From the NCBI RefSeq assembly GCF_014851815.1, contig NZ_JACVAJ010000002.1, positions 1-64,000 on the forward strand: a stretch of DNA of 64,000 nt, given 5' to 3'. The notes under the pieces were generated by a model, which was not told the DNA's origin, made no database searches, and was given only the letters and a program-made list of their open reading frames with translations. Both the position numbers and the translations under genes were made by a program. Origin of the DNA: Pseudoxanthomonas sp. PXM01. GTDB lineage: Bacteria > Pseudomonadota > Gammaproteobacteria > Xanthomonadales > Xanthomonadaceae. Positions 1 to 6,835 of this stretch are shown piece after piece. Each line of letters begins with the position of its first letter. Position 1 is the stretch's first letter.

Positions 1-63
1 ACCGTGCCGGGCTTAGGCACCTTAGTTGCCATGGCGCGTATAAGGCGCGAGCATGAGCCCTAA
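1..63 (+). CDS. 3' end of an integron cassette ORF (partial)
   Basis: One plus-strand frame is open from the window edge to a TAA at 61-63. That TAA lies inside the R'' box of the first attC, as the stops of most cassette genes here do. Only about 20 residues are visible (ending RIRREHEP), so no function can be suggested. It could be a chance open frame, but the position of its stop matches the pattern of its neighbours. Confidence 0.45.
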   Translation, partial: TVPGLGTLVAMARIRREHEP

Positions 64-126
64 CAATTCATTCAAGCCGAACTTGTCCGCTAGCGCGGCC
101 AAGTCGGCTAAATTCAGGCGTTAGGT
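58..126 (+). repeat. attC site 1
   Basis: R'' box CCCTAAC at 58-64 and R' box GTTAGGT at 120-126, 69 bp in total. The central loop is longer than in most sites (CTTGTCCGCTAGCGCGGCC) and resembles only site 9, so these two form a subfamily. The R' half belongs to the following cassette and is exactly complementary to that cassette's own R'' (ACCTAAC at 359-365). Confidence 0.9.
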
Positions 127-132
127 GGTGAG

Positions 133-312
133 ATGAGGCTTCTTCATTTTCTGGCAGTAGCGCTATTCATTTTTGCGTTTGTCTTGTACATATCTTCCTC
201 TGCAACAGGAGCCTGGATGCTTGGCGGATTTGCTGTTGGACTGGAGATTGCGGCATGGATCATTGCACTGACATTCAAGCCAGCAGCACCAAGCACCAAT
301 AAGACTCCTTAG
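133..312 (+). CDS. 59-aa membrane protein of integron cassette 1
   Basis: A short cassette gene from ATG at 133 to TAG at 312, only 7 bases after the attC R' box; a weak purine-rich stretch (GGTGGTGAG) precedes the start. The product is 59 residues with two hydrophobic spans, about residues 3-21 (LLHFLAVALFIFAFVLYI) and 27-48 (GAWMLGGFAVGLEIAAWIIA), then a short polar tail rich in Ala, Pro and Thr. It is predicted to be a small two-pass inner-membrane protein. I recognise no family. It is the only ORF of substance in its cassette, which supports it being the cargo gene. Confidence 0.7.
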   Translation: MRLLHFLAVALFIFAFVLYISSSATGAWMLGGFAVGLEIAAWIIALTFKPAAPSTNKTP

Positions 313-358
313 GCATGTTGTACCCATCACTGGTGGTCTTTCATCGCGACGGTTCACC

Positions 359-418
359 ACCTAACAATTCATTCAAGCCGAACCCGCTTCGCGGGTCGGC
401 TTAACTCAGGCGTTAGGC
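359..418 (+). repeat. attC site 2
   Basis: R'' ACCTAAC at 359-365, inner stem AAGCCGA/TCGGCTT around CCCGCTTCGCGGG, R' GTTAGGC at 412-418. Sixty bp with all four core boxes intact; should be recombination-competent. Confidence 0.93.
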
Positions 419-421
419 ACC

Positions 422-856
422 ATGAAAAGCATCATCGCGGCCTCAATCTTGCTTCTCAGCTCCACACATGGCCATGCTGCGGAACCTCCCGTATACATGC
501 CCTTCCCGGAAGCCCAGATCAGCCTTGCTCAGTGGGAGACCTATCGGCAGCAAGTGCATGAGGCGTACAGCGCTTCTCTTCGCCGGTTTCCGAACGAGCA
601 CCTCGAGGTTCTGCACAGTACGGATACAGTTATGCATTTCGCATTCACCACAGCTGGGCATCCTGCTCATCCGGCTTGGATTACTCGGTCAGCCCAAGAC
701 GGCACGGTTAACCAAATCGGCTACTTCGCAGGCAAAGAGGAGCCCTTTGCCAAACTGTTTCAGTCATATCTCGAACTAACCGAGCGCACCATTGACTCCG
801 TTCCTGATGAGTCACCCGAGAGCAGTTCACCCGTGGGCACAGAGCCTGGTGCCTAA
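422..856 (+). CDS. Secreted hypothetical protein of cassette 2
   Basis: A 144-residue protein whose ATG lies 3 bases after the attC R' box and whose TAA stop is part of the next attC R'' box. Residues 1-19 form a typical Sec signal peptide (MKSIIAASILLLSSTHGHA, cleavage likely after AHA or HAA), so the mature protein is expected in the periplasm. The body (about residues 20-120) looks like one small globular domain with an amphipathic helix near YRQQVHEAY and beta-rich segments after it. The C-terminal 25 residues are Ser/Pro/Glu-rich and probably disordered. No known family was recognised. The close spacing to attC on both sides is typical of integron cassettes. Confidence 0.75.
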   Translation: MKSIIAASILLLSSTHGHAAEPPVYMPFPEAQISLAQWETYRQQVHEAYSASLRRFPNEHLEVLHSTDTVMHFAFTTAGHPAHPAWITRSAQDGTVNQIGYFAGKEEPFAKLFQSYLELTERTIDSVPDESPESSSPVGTEPGA

Positions 857-910
857 CAATTCATTCAAGCCGAACCCGCTTCGCGGGTCGGCTTAATTCA
901 GGCGTTAGCG
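851..910 (+). repeat. attC site 3
   Basis: R'' GCCTAAC at 851-857 (supplying the TAA stop of the previous ORF), R' GTTAGCG at 904-910. The unusual last bases of R' (GCG instead of GGC) are matched by an unusual complementary R'' (CGCTAAC) at the end of the same cassette, as expected if that cassette was captured as a circle. Confidence 0.92.
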
Positions 911-925
911 CTCAAGGCAGCTTTC

Positions 926-1501
926 ATGCTCGTCAAGTATCTCACCGTCGGTTCGATTGGTGCCGCAATGGCCTTGGTGATGGGCGTATGTCTGCGCTGG
1001 TTACACCGCAGATACATGAGTCCTCTCGACTTTCCTAACAAGGAACTTGCGGGTAACGTTGAACAGACGAGGACTGTTCACATTGACTGTTCGCCGGATA
1101 AGGCGTTGTTAGCTGCACGCAGTGCACTTCTGGCCATTCCTACGATTAAGGGCGTAACTTCCACCGGCCGCAGCATCACAGCCAAGACACGCGTGACGTT
1201 TCGCACATTCGGTGAAGTTATGTCTATTACAGCAGTTCCATCTGACGCTGACAGCGCAGAACTAACTATCCAGAGCAAACCACGCTTCTGGGGAACGACC
1301 ATCGACTATGGAAAGAACTATGAGAACGTTGAGCGTGTCATTGCTAACCTTGCGAATCATCATGTTGTTAGGCAATTGAGCGCTAACAATTCATTCAAGC
1401 CGACGCGCTTCGCGGCACGGCTTAATTCAGGCGTTAGGTGCCATATCAGATGCTCAGCCAGTTTTGGGAATCATGGCAGTTCAACTTCTGGCTCGGCCTG
1501 A
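926..1501 (+). CDS. Membrane-anchored hypothetical protein of cassette 3, reading through its attC
   Basis: From ATG at 926 the frame runs 191 codons. One transmembrane helix is predicted at about residues 5-25 (YLTVGSIGAAMALVMGVCLRW), followed by a soluble domain (about 40-150) with alternating beta strands around VHIDC, ITAKTRVTF and ELTIQSKPRFWGTTIDYG. Residues after about 153 (NNSFKPTRFAARLNSG) are simply the translation of attC site 4, and the stop comes only inside the next cassette at 1499-1501. Most other cassette genes stop at the attC. Either the tail is tolerated or the gene lost its own stop. The fold suggests a DUF1499-like domain, but this is not certain. No function is assigned. 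Confidence 0.65.
   Translation: MLVKYLTVGSIGAAMALVMGVCLRWLHRRYMSPLDFPNKELAGNVEQTRTVHIDCSPDKALLAARSALLAIPTIKGVTSTGRSITAKTRVTFRTFGEVMSITAVPSDADSAELTIQSKPRFWGTTIDYGKNYENVERVIANLANHHVVRQLSANNSFKPTRFAARLNSGVRCHIRCSASFGNHGSSTSGSA
1381..1439 (+). repeat. attC site 4
   Basis: R'' CGCTAAC at 1381-1387 and R' GTTAGGT at 1433-1439, 59 bp. The loop is CGCGCTTCGCGGCACG, a different loop subtype from sites 2, 3 and 5. Confidence 0.92.
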
Positions 1502-1674
1502 TTAGCCTCGTCGCCGGTCTTGTCGTAGTGTCGCCCTGCCTGATCGTCCCATCTTGGCGTCGCAAGCTTCTTCAGTCGGACGCAGACATTGAGGGTGTCG
1601 GCCTCATCGCGCTGACGGTCGTGCTGGTTGCAGTAGATTGTTACAACTACTTCGGTGCTGGCAGTGGCACCTAA
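1450..1674 (+). CDS. Small two-pass membrane protein of cassette 4
   Basis: ATG at 1450 gives 74 residues; an in-frame GTG at 1438 would overlap the attC R' box and is less likely. Two hydrophobic spans are clear, about residues 14-33 (WLGLISLVAGLVVVSPCLIV) and 49-67 (IEGVGLIALTVVLVAVDCYN), joined by a basic loop WRRKLLQSD. The TAA stop at 1672-1674 is provided by the R'' box of the next attC. It is predicted to be an inner-membrane protein of unknown function. The cassette is only about 290 bp, so the ORF fills it almost completely. Confidence 0.68.
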   Translation: MLSQFWESWQFNFWLGLISLVAGLVVVSPCLIVPSWRRKLLQSDADIEGVGLIALTVVLVAVDCYNYFGAGSGT

Positions 1675-1728
1675 CAATTCATTCAAGCCGAACCCGCTTC
1701 GCGGGTCGGCTTAACTCAGGCGTTAGGC
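1669..1728 (+). repeat. attC site 5
   Basis: R'' ACCTAAC at 1669-1675 (complement of the GTTAGGT that opens this cassette), stem-loop identical to site 2, R' GTTAGGC at 1722-1728. All cores intact. Confidence 0.93.
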
Positions 1729-1738
1729 CTGCACAGAT

Positions 1739-2047
1739 ATGACAGAGCAATTTGAGAAATTTCTTTTAGAGCGAGTCTTGCACCGGATCGATCACGGCGA
1801 ACGTTCGCCCAGTTGGCCCGGCACACTCGTCCTATGGATTGCGGCTGGACTTGGCTCGTTCTTCTTGTTCTCCGGAGGCGGCGCTTCTCGCCCCTCGGTC
1901 GGCGCCATTGCAGTGGGTAGTTTTGTATTCGGCGCATTCGCGGCTCATGGCATAGCCAGAATCTGGCAGTCACTTTGGTGGCCCTTCGTCGTGCGCTACA
2001 TTGACTCAACAGCAATTCGCGCCCGGCTTGCCCAGTTGCAGGCCTGA
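1739..2047 (+). CDS. Membrane protein of cassette 5
   Basis: A 102-residue product from ATG 1739. An N-terminal cytoplasmic segment (MTEQFEKFLLERVLHRIDHG) precedes two hydrophobic spans, about residues 28-47 (GTLVLWIAAGLGSFFLFSGG) and 53-78 (VGAIAVGSFVFGAFAAHGIARIW), then an amphipathic tail ending ARLAQLQA. The stop is TGA at 2045-2047 within the next attC. That box reads GCCTGAC rather than GCCTAAC, so one A-to-G change altered both the attC core and the stop codon type. No family recognised; probably an inner-membrane protein. Confidence 0.68.
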   Translation: MTEQFEKFLLERVLHRIDHGERSPSWPGTLVLWIAAGLGSFFLFSGGGASRPSVGAIAVGSFVFGAFAAHGIARIWQSLWWPFVVRYIDSTAIRARLAQLQA

Positions 2048-2101
2048 CAATTCATTCAAGCCGAAGCCGCTTCGCGGGTCGGCTTAATTCAGGCGTTAGG
2101 C
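2042..2101 (+). repeat. attC site 6, R'' box mutated
   Basis: R'' reads GCCTGAC at 2042-2048, breaking the invariant AAC; R' GTTAGGC at 2095-2101 is intact. The inner stem also has AGCCGC against GCGGGT. Recombination here may be impaired. Confidence 0.9.
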
Positions 2102-2109
2102 ATCAAAGG

Positions 2110-2496
2110 ATGGAATCTCTCAGACGCCCGCCATCGAGAACCGAAGCGTACGTAGCGGCATTCTTGTCGCTGGTTGCTGCATCTCTCTTTGGCGCCGTCG
2201 CTTTCTTTCTATGGTTCGTAGCCTCGGATTCTCATCCGACATCGTTAGCCATCTTTACAGCACTCTCTCTGGCTAGCTTCTACCTACTTTATCGAGCAGC
2301 CTTTACCGCTAGGCGTGCGCTTTCGGCCAGGGAACTCAAAGGTGTTTCTTGGTTCCTCACCGTGTTCGGGATACTTGGGTCGGCGGCGGCTCTGCTGTTT
2401 ACGTCAGACTTCGGACGCGGTTCACTACTGGCAACCAGTCTTGCCTGCCTGGCTTTGGGGCTTGCAGCGTTGAGGCATCGCAGCAATGATGCCTAA
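2110..2496 (+). CDS. Four-helix membrane protein of cassette 6
   Basis: The 128-residue product has four hydrophobic spans at about residues 14-36, 44-62, 80-98 and 104-121, with a basic N-terminus (MESLRRPPSRTEAY) and basic tail (ALRHRSNDA), so both ends are probably cytoplasmic. ATG at 2110 is 8 bases after the attC R' box, preceded by AAAGGA as a plausible ribosome site. The TAA at 2494-2496 lies in the next R'' box. No family was identified. Small polytopic proteins of this type recur in this array. Confidence 0.7.
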   Translation: MESLRRPPSRTEAYVAAFLSLVAASLFGAVAFFLWFVASDSHPTSLAIFTALSLASFYLLYRAAFTARRALSARELKGVSWFLTVFGILGSAAALLFTSDFGRGSLLATSLACLALGLAALRHRSNDA

Positions 2497-2550
2497 CAAT
2501 TCATTCAAGCCGACGCCGCTTCGCGGCGCGGCTTAATTCAGGCGTTAGGC
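2491..2550 (+). repeat. attC site 7
   Basis: R'' GCCTAAC at 2491-2497, loop CGCCGCTTCGCGGCGCG, R' GTTAGGC at 2544-2550. Intact; the rightmost site with all core boxes consistent with consensus. Confidence 0.92.
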
Positions 2551-2569
2551 GCCTTAGCAGGTGAATCGC

Positions 2570-2935
2570 ATGCCAAGTCCAAAGTACTTGATTGCCCACG
2601 CCTGCTTTGAGTGCCGCAAGAGCTTCAAGGTTGCGCCCCGCCAAGACCTGTCGGCTGTCTGCCCCAGTTGCGGCGGGACAATCCACGAGATGGGCCGTTC
2701 GTTCAAAGCGCCTCCCGCTAAAGACTTGGCGCAATGGACAAAGGTGCAAGCCTTGTTCGCGGCGGGCTTCCGCTTCTTCAGCTATCGCAGCACTTCCGGA
2801 CCGCCGCTTCCGGACAAGTTGGCTGACGTCGGGGCTTTCATCCGTGACAATCCAGCGCATCCACTCCGGGTGGCGGCGCCTAACAATTCATTCAAGCCGA
2901 CGCCGCTTCGCGGCACGGCTTTATCCAGGCATTAG
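2570..2935 (+). CDS. Zinc-ribbon protein of cassette 7, reading through its attC
   Basis: ATG at 2570 is favoured over the in-frame GTG at 2561 because AGGTGA (2559-2564) sits at correct ribosome-binding distance. The 121-residue product opens with a two-pair cysteine ribbon: CFEC at about residues 11-14 and CPSC at about 33-36, a C4 zinc-binding pattern. A basic/aromatic middle (WTKVQALFAAGFRFFSYR) follows. The last 18 or so residues (PNNSFKPTPLRGTALSRH) are translated attC site 8, with the stop only in the R' box. A role in nucleic-acid or protein binding is possible but unproven. Confidence 0.68.
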   Translation: MPSPKYLIAHACFECRKSFKVAPRQDLSAVCPSCGGTIHEMGRSFKAPPAKDLAQWTKVQALFAAGFRFFSYRSTSGPPLPDKLADVGAFIRDNPAHPLRVAAPNNSFKPTPLRGTALSRH

Positions 2936-2937
2936 GC
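2878..2937 (+). repeat. attC site 8, R' box mutated at the crossover base
   Basis: R'' GCCTAAC at 2878-2884 is intact but R' reads ATTAGGC at 2931-2937, so the G at the recombination point is lost. L' has also drifted (GGCTTTATCC). This is the first site of the decayed right-hand group. Confidence 0.88.
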
Positions 2938-2941
2938 ATCT

Positions 2942-3412
2942 GTGACAGATAGTCGCGTCCACATAGCTGTTCCGGAGCCGCACTACACGCTCTTCAACAG
3001 CACTCGCAATGACCTGCCAGAGGTCATTGTGGTCAATGACGCATTGCTAGCCTTCCAGCACCATGAGATCTTTCCTTGGCACCTTGAGGTGAGTATCCAA
3101 GCCGAGGATTTGGCTGACAAGGGCATGCCAACCCCGGAGGAAAGTCAGCTTCTGTTTGAGATCGGCGACATGATTGAATCCGCCGTTGAAGGCAGGAACT
3201 CCCTGTTCCTCGCGCGCAGCACTTGGGATGGCCTTCGGCAGCTATCCTTTCGCGTACATGATCCTGAGCTGGCCAATGACACTTTGCAGTCACTATTAGC
3301 AGACAAGCCACATACTCGGTTCTGGGAGTACCGCATGCATCATGATCCGGAGTGGCAAGAGGCAGGCTATATCTTCAGGCTCTTCCCTTTAGCAAACGGG
3401 CCAGATGCCTAA
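2942..3412 (+). CDS. DUF695-like protein of cassette 8
   Basis: The frame opens with GTG at 2942 and gives 156 residues; the TAA lies in the next attC R''. The C-terminal half has features I associate with DUF695: a strand-rich stretch (RSTWDGLRQLSFRVHDPELAN) followed by a WEYRMHHDPEWQEA motif and a hydrophobic end (YIFRLFPLA). The N-terminal half (EIFPWHLEVSIQAEDLADKG) also resembles such proteins. There is no signal peptide or membrane span, so it should be cytosolic. DUF695 has no established biochemical function. The family call is from pattern memory and should be confirmed by a profile search. Confidence 0.7.
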   Translation: MTDSRVHIAVPEPHYTLFNSTRNDLPEVIVVNDALLAFQHHEIFPWHLEVSIQAEDLADKGMPTPEESQLLFEIGDMIESAVEGRNSLFLARSTWDGLRQLSFRVHDPELANDTLQSLLADKPHTRFWEYRMHHDPEWQEAGYIFRLFPLANGPDA

Positions 3413-3474
3413 CAATTCATTCGAGCCGAACTTGTCCGCTGCGCGGCCATGTCGGCTTAATTCAGGCCTTGGAG
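3407..3474 (+). repeat. attC site 9, degenerate R'
   Basis: R'' GCCTAAC at 3407-3413 with the long-loop variant shared with site 1 (CTTGTCCGCTGCGCGGCCAT). The R' position holds CTTGGAG (3468-3474) instead of GTTAGGC, so the site looks inactive as a target. Confidence 0.82.
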
Positions 3475-3477
3475 CAC

Positions 3478-3825
3478 ATGAAAGAGATCTTCTGTCCGGT
3501 GTGCCAGAAGCAGACTCCGACAAGGCCGTGGGACTTCGCACCGGGACTCAAACTAGCGCGCGAACTCTACTGGTGCCGTACCTGTCATGAGTGGTTTGCT
3601 TTCTCGGACAGATCCAGAAGGATCGCCTTGGCTGCCACTGTGGCTTCCATCTTTCTAGGGGTGTTCGCGCTGCGCATCTCTCTCGACTTCTCTGACGATC
3701 AACGCATGGCCGGATGGCCCGCTTTCGCATGCCTCATGCTGATTCTCGTGTTTGCCAATGTGGCCTCGGCTATTGCACTCAGATCCACAGCCGAACTAGT
3801 TGGGCCGATCGACCATGCGCCCTAA
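3478..3825 (+). CDS. Zinc-ribbon membrane protein of cassette 9
   Basis: ATG at 3478 (MKEIFCPVCQ) is chosen because upstream in-frame codons are translated attC. GGAG at 3471-3474 is a close ribosome-site candidate. The 115-residue product has an N-terminal C4 zinc ribbon, CPVC at residues 6-9 and CRTC at about 35-38, then two transmembrane helices at about 52-70 (IALAATVASIFLGVFAL) and 82-102 (WPAFACLMLILVFANVASAIA). The stop TAA is in the next R'' box. The layout of a cytoplasmic ribbon on a two-helix anchor is common in uncharacterised bacterial proteins. No specific function is proposed. Confidence 0.72.
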   Translation: MKEIFCPVCQKQTPTRPWDFAPGLKLARELYWCRTCHEWFAFSDRSRRIALAATVASIFLGVFALRISLDFSDDQRMAGWPAFACLMLILVFANVASAIALRSTAELVGPIDHAP

Positions 3826-3879
3826 CAATCCATTCAAGCCGACGCCGCTTCGCGGCACGAATTGACTCAGGTGCCAGAC
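3820..3879 (+). repeat. attC site 10, degenerate R'
   Basis: R'' CCCTAAC at 3820-3826; the loop CGCCGCTTCGCGGCACG is kept, but the L'/R' half has drifted to GCCAGAC at 3873-3879. Probably a fossil site. Confidence 0.78.
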
Positions 3880-3882
3880 CTC

Positions 3883-4113
3883 ATGAAGCCATCCTCCTAC
3901 CAGCACAACGAGTTCTTCGCGCACCGTCCACTGCCTGGCGTGACCTTCAAGCACAACGATGCCGTTGATATCGTTGGTGGAGACTATGCGGGCAACTCCG
4001 GATCTATCGTCGGCTTGGATGAGTTGGGTGAGGATCCGTGTTACCTCGTCGAGCTTGGCTCAGGCCAAGACGTGTTCATCAGCCAATCGTGCCTTTGCTT
4101 GGCCGAGGCCTAA
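3883..4113 (+). CDS. KOW/SH3-like small protein of cassette 10
   Basis: ATG at 3883 (MKPSSYQHNEF) gives 76 residues; the longer frame from TTG 3862 would be attC sequence. The core (about residues 28-68) reads FKHNDAVDIVGGDYAGNSG and continues SIVGLDELGEDPCYLVELGSG. It resembles a KOW-type SH3-like barrel: a hydrophobic-G-x-Y/F-x-G-xx-G turn followed by two strands. Such domains occur in ribosome- and polymerase-associated proteins, but the match here is only to the fold pattern. The TAA at 4111-4113 is in the next R'' box. Cytosolic, no membrane span. Confidence 0.7.
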   Translation: MKPSSYQHNEFFAHRPLPGVTFKHNDAVDIVGGDYAGNSGSIVGLDELGEDPCYLVELGSGQDVFISQSCLCLAEA

Positions 4114-4167
4114 CAATTCATTCAAACCGATACCGCATCGCGGGCGGGCTTCATCCAGGCATCAGGT
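4108..4167 (+). repeat. attC site 11, degenerate
   Basis: R'' GCCTAAC at 4108-4114; stem changed (AAACCGA, GGGCGGGCTT) and R' reads ATCAGGT at 4161-4167. Last recognisable attC; none follows the final ORF. Confidence 0.78.
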
Positions 4168-4169
4168 CA

Positions 4170-4691
4170 ATGCGAACTATTCTTGGCGTCCTCGTCATCT
4201 CTGCAAGCACCGCCGCGCTCGCATCAGGGTCGCTTGTGCCCACAAGCGACCCTGGTAGTGATTGCGTCGCAGCCGCCATTTATGCGGACTGGACCATGGG
4301 CAACCGCAAGTACGATGAGATCTATTGCTCCGTGAACGAGGATCCCGCCGCCTACGTTCGCTGCCTGTCGAACGCATCAGCGGACAAGGACAAATCCATC
4401 CCGTTCTTCACCGACAGGTGCAATGCCGAGGACGAGGGCGCCTATATCAGTTTCAATGGCCAAACACACCATGTCCGGCGGGAAGCCCAACAACCTCATC
4501 GCTACGTCAGGTACGCAGGAACCTATGAAGGCAACGGCGTGGTCGTCCGCATCCTGCCGACACGACTCATCAAGCGATACGTCGACGAGTCAGACCCTCA
4601 TGACGTGAGGGTCAGATATGCCGTTGATGTATTCATTCAGTACGGCAACGAAACCGCCAGGATCGCCGCCATCTACGACGATCAACGCTGA
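4170..4691 (+). CDS. Secreted hypothetical protein, last cassette
   Basis: ATG at 4170 immediately follows the degenerate R' box. Residues 1-18 form a Sec signal peptide (MRTILGVLVISASTAALA), giving a mature periplasmic protein of about 155 residues. Four cysteines lie in the first half of the mature chain (SDCVAAA, IYCSVNE, VRCLSNA, DRCNAED), and could form two disulfides after export. The C-terminal half is beta-rich, ending VDVFIQYGNETARIAAIYD. The gene has no attC behind it, so it is either a cassette whose distal site was lost or the sequence bordering the ancestral array end. No family recognised. Confidence 0.75.
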   Translation: MRTILGVLVISASTAALASGSLVPTSDPGSDCVAAAIYADWTMGNRKYDEIYCSVNEDPAAYVRCLSNASADKDKSIPFFTDRCNAEDEGAYISFNGQTHHVRREAQQPHRYVRYAGTYEGNGVVVRILPTRLIKRYVDESDPHDVRVRYAVDVFIQYGNETARIAAIYDDQR

Positions 4692-4717
4692 TGGCAGGTC
4701 GTGGCTCGACCTGCCAT
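4691..4717 (+). terminator. Hairpin at the end of the cassette array
   Basis: A perfect 11-bp inverted repeat, ATGGCAGGTCG at 4691-4701 and its complement at 4707-4717, with a 5-nt loop directly after the last cassette stop. It lacks a T-run, so intrinsic termination is uncertain. It could serve the convergent lolD transcript as well. The next 165 bp up to lolD hold nothing else I can identify. Confidence 0.45.
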
Positions 4718-4883
4718 TCAAACCGGGTCTGCCCACCGGCCCGGCCCAGGCGCCACGCTTCTCCAGACGATTGGGCCAGCAGAGCAGGACTGCGGCGACC
4801 AGCATCGAGGGACTGCGACACGCCTGCCTTCAGGCGCCAGCTTGCGGACGCGCCGGCCTGGGGTGAGATCGTGTCGCCGTGAC

Positions 4884-5583
<700 letters not shown>

Positions 5584-5591
<8 letters not shown>

Positions 5592-6831
5592 AGCGCAGCG
5601 CCTCCGCGGGCTGGGTGCGGGCAGCGCGCCACGCGGGATACAGGGTGGCCAGGAAACTCATCGTCAAGGCCACCGCCGCAATCGTGACCACTTCGCTGCC
5701 GCTCAGTTCGTAAGGCAGGCCGGTGATGTAATACACATCCGGCGGCAGCAGCGTCACCTTGAACACCGCTTCGATGGCCGCGAGGATGTATTCCAGGTTG
5801 ATCGTCAGCAGGATGCCGCCCACCACGCCCAGCACCGTACCCATCACGCCGATCAGCACGCCCTGCACCATGAACACCTGCATCACCCCGCGCGGCGTCA
5901 GGCCGAGCGTGCGCAGGATGGCGATGTCGGCCTGCTTGTCCGTCACCAGCATCACCTGCGAGTTCACCAGCGAGAAGGCGCCCATCAGGATGATGAAGGA
6001 CAGCAGGATGCCCATCACCGTCTTCTCCATCTTCAGCGAGTGGTAGAGGTTGGCGTTCTCGCTGGTCCAGTCGCTGATGCGGTACGGGCCCTGCAGCCGC
6101 AGCGCCAGATCGCGCGCGACGTCCCATGACTGGTACATGTCGTGCAGTTTCAGCCGCACGCCGGTGACGCCCTCGCCCATCCGCAGTACGCGCTGCAGGT
6201 CGCCCATGTGCACCAGTGCCAGATTGCGATCAACATCGTTGTGGCCGACCGAGAAGATGCCGCTGACGGTGAAGCGCTTGATCTTCGGCATCGCGCCCAT
6301 CGGCGTGCCCTGGAAATCGCCGGCGGTGACCACGACGCTGTCGCCGACACCGACGCGCAGCCACGCGGCCAGCTCCTGTCCGAGCAGGATGTGGAACTCG
6401 CCCGGCTGCAGCGAATCCAGCTTGCCCTGTTTCATCTTGTCGCCGATCACCGAGACCTTCGGCTCTTCGCCCGGCAGGATGCCGGTCACCAGTGCACCCT
6501 GCGGATCGGCGTTGCCGGTCAGCATGGCCTGTACGTTGATGAAAGGCGCTGCGCCGGAAACGCGCGGATCGTCCATGGCGATCCTGGTTGCATGCGGCCA
6601 GTCGTGCATCGCCTCGCCCGCCCCCATCACGGTGGCGTGCGCGGTGGCCTGCAGCAGGCGGTCGCGGATCTCGCGCTGGAAGCCGCTCATCACCGACAGC
6701 GTGGTGATCAGGATCATCACGCCCAGCGCGATGCCTACCACCGACGCCAGCGAGATGAAGGAGATGAAACCGTTGCGGCGCTTGGCGCGGAGATAGCGCA
6801 GGCCGATGGCGACAGGGATGGGTTTGAACAT
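5584..6831 (-). CDS. lolC: LolC/LolE-type permease of the lipoprotein-releasing complex
   Basis: The start [19 protein letters not shown] is chosen because it gives the usual family length (415 aa) and the conserved N-terminal [18 protein letters not shown] signature. Topology is the FtsX/LolC plan: one helix near residues 23-48, a large periplasmic domain (about 50-265), then three helices near 270-293, 315-345 and 376-398, ending in the conserved PAEALRYE. With LolD it forms the complex that releases outer-membrane lipoproteins. Only one permease gene is present, so the protein either homodimerises (as in LolF-type systems) or pairs with a second permease elsewhere. LolC and LolE cannot be told apart here. 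Confidence 0.92.
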
Positions 6832-6835
6832 GGGC

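Larger units (their letters stand above)
1..4691 (+). mobile_element. Distal part of a chromosomal integron cassette array
   Basis: Eleven copies of an attC-type site are spaced through this stretch, each with an R'' core near GCCTAAC, an inner stem AAGCCGA/TCGGCTT around a CGCTTCGCG-type loop, and an R' core near GTTAGGC. Between successive sites lies one short ORF, always on the plus strand. No integrase gene is visible. By the known architecture of integrons, intI and attI should be off the left edge and cassettes at the right end should be the oldest. The R' boxes of the last four sites are degenerate, which fits. The array stops abruptly at the convergent lolD gene. Base composition is visibly lower in GC than the chromosome that follows. 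Confidence 0.93.

Noticed and set aside
3352-3477. Upstream extension of the cassette 9 ORF from 3352
   Set aside because: That part overlaps the DUF695-like gene in another frame and attC site 9; the ATG at 3478 with adjacent GGAG is the better start.
1-4691. An integrase gene (intI) or attI within the array
   Set aside because: No ORF here has tyrosine recombinase motifs and all cassette ORFs are under 200 codons; they must be outside the window if they exist.
4590-4821. Minus-strand ORFs after lolD as the start or end of a comEC-like gene
   Set aside because: Only 60-70 codons, no competence-protein motif, and they overlap the last cassette gene and a hairpin.
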